This document shows, piece by piece, positions 4,999 through 5,638 of a stretch of DNA of 5,638 bases. The notes beneath the pieces are model-generated. The model worked only from the letters and a program-made list of their open reading frames with translations, was not told the origin of the DNA and ran no database searches. The position numbers were made by a program, and so were the translations under genes. The DNA is from an uncultured Ruminococcus sp. (GTDB lineage Bacteria; Bacillota; Clostridia; Oscillospirales; Acutalibacteraceae), in the NCBI GenBank assembly GCA_945632055.1, contig CALZCU010000082.1:1-5638 (forward strand). The letters are read 5' to 3'. Position 1 is the stretch's first letter; each line of letters opens with the position of its first letter.

Positions 4999-5638
4999 TT
5001 ATTTTACTATCAGCTCTTTGATTTTGAAAACATCGCCGTCCATTACGGTATAGGTGCTTCTCAGCTCGCCCTCGATTTCGGGAGAGATGCTCTGGTGAAT
5101 GTAAAGGCTGTCAATACCGAAGTCAGCGGCGCCGCCGATGTCGGAGAGGTAATCGTTGCCAATCATAATCGATTCGCTTTTTTCAAGTCCGTAACGGTCA
5201 AAAAGCGTTTTGTAGTAATATTTGTCGGGCTTTGAACATTCCTCGTCGGAGCTTATGCAGATTCCGTCAAAGTATGAGGTCAGGCCGAGCATATTAAGCT
5301 CATTTTCGGTGAAGCATCGCTGTGCATTTGACAGAAGATAGATTTTCCTGCCCTTTGCTTTAAGCGTGTCGAGCAAATCAATTACTCCGTCATATAGCTT
5401 GATATATTTTGTTGAGTAACAGCGGAAAGCCTCGGCAACAAACATAACCTGTGCCTTTGTCACCTTAACTCCCTTCTGATTAAAAAGCTTTTTGAAAACC
5501 TTGTCGAGCTTAACATCAACCGTTGTAAACTCGGGGTGGCGCTTGCGTACAGCCGCTTTTTCAAGCTCAACGAGCCTGCCGTATTCGCTGTTCAGCTCCT
5601 TGTATGTGTAGTGTGCACCCTTGTAGCCGTAAAGCACA
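4999..5638 (-). CDS. HAD-superfamily hydrolase, N-terminus beyond the window
   Basis: 212 codons are visible, with the 5' end cut by the right edge. Counting from the first whole codon: a helical cap region (about 1-85); motif II as LLSNAQ (101-106, S103); motif III Lys as CSKPD (134-138, K136); and motif IV as MIGNDYLSDIGGA (158-170, acidic residues D162 and D166). The motif I nucleophile segment (DxxxT) is absent and should lie roughly 20-30 residues upstream, outside the window, so the GTG at 5637 is read as an internal Val. The cap inserted between motifs I and II makes it a subfamily I (haloacid dehalogenase/phosphoglycolate phosphatase-like) member. Substrate cannot be read; a phosphate ester of a small metabolite is typical. 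TAA at 5001-4999. The 60-aa gene follows after 55 bp in the same direction. Confidence 0.88.
   Translation of the reverse strand, partial: VLYGYKGAHYTYKELNSEYGRLVELEKAAVRKRHPEFTTVDVKLDKVFKKLFNQKGVKVTKAQVMFVAEAFRCYSTKYIKLYDGVIDLLDTLKAKGRKIYLLSNAQRCFTENELNMLGLTSYFDGICISSDEECSKPDKYYYKTLFDRYGLEKSESIMIGNDYLSDIGGAADFGIDSLYIHQSISPEIEGELRSTYTVMDGDVFKIKELIVK

Noticed and set aside
5635..5637. GTG at the right edge as the HAD gene start
   Set aside because: HAD motif I is not in the visible part, so the gene must extend beyond the window.

Overview
This looks like ordinary chromosomal sequence from a low-to-mid GC Gram-positive anaerobe, most likely a Clostridia member near Ruminococcus/Oscillospirales. 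The reasons are GGAGG-type ribosome binding sites, near-consensus sigma-A promoters, a gapped AT-rich rRNA-type promoter, and the character of the ddl, murF and HAD-hydrolase proteins. The assignment rests on recognition by eye, not on a search.

Layout. At the left edge (1-204) a near-consensus promoter with an AT-tract fires leftward out of the window into what appears to be the leader of an rRNA operon. Diverging from it, one rightward gene (353-1405) encodes a six-helix membrane protein with a C-terminal zinc ribbon, of unknown function. It ends at a strong hairpin (1422-1461) with T-rich flanks on both sides, which can serve as a two-way terminator for the convergent genes. Between this terminator and the next gene are two 72-bp direct repeats with a 96-bp period.

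The centre (1651-4499) is a tight leftward operon, yjbQ-like gene - ddl - murF, with gaps of 17 and 15 nt. Ddl joins two D-alanines and MurF attaches that dipeptide to the UDP-MurNAc-tripeptide, so the two encode successive steps of peptidoglycan precursor synthesis. The YjbQ-family gene in front has no obvious link to the cell wall. Upstream lie two candidate leftward promoters. Between them and the operon sits a perfect inverted pair of GTAG-plus-hairpin units (4536-4613), the architecture of a REP doublet (REPIN/BIME), so the operon leader RNA would carry it.

At the right edge is a second leftward transcription unit: the C-terminal part of a HAD-superfamily hydrolase (its N-terminus lies beyond the window), then a 60-codon GTG-initiated small protein gene, then a terminator hairpin (4722-4752).

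I did not find a convincing novel multi-gene system. The items most worth following up are the REP-like doublet in the ddl-murF leader, the paired 72-bp structured repeats after murF, the zinc-ribbon membrane protein and the 60-aa protein.
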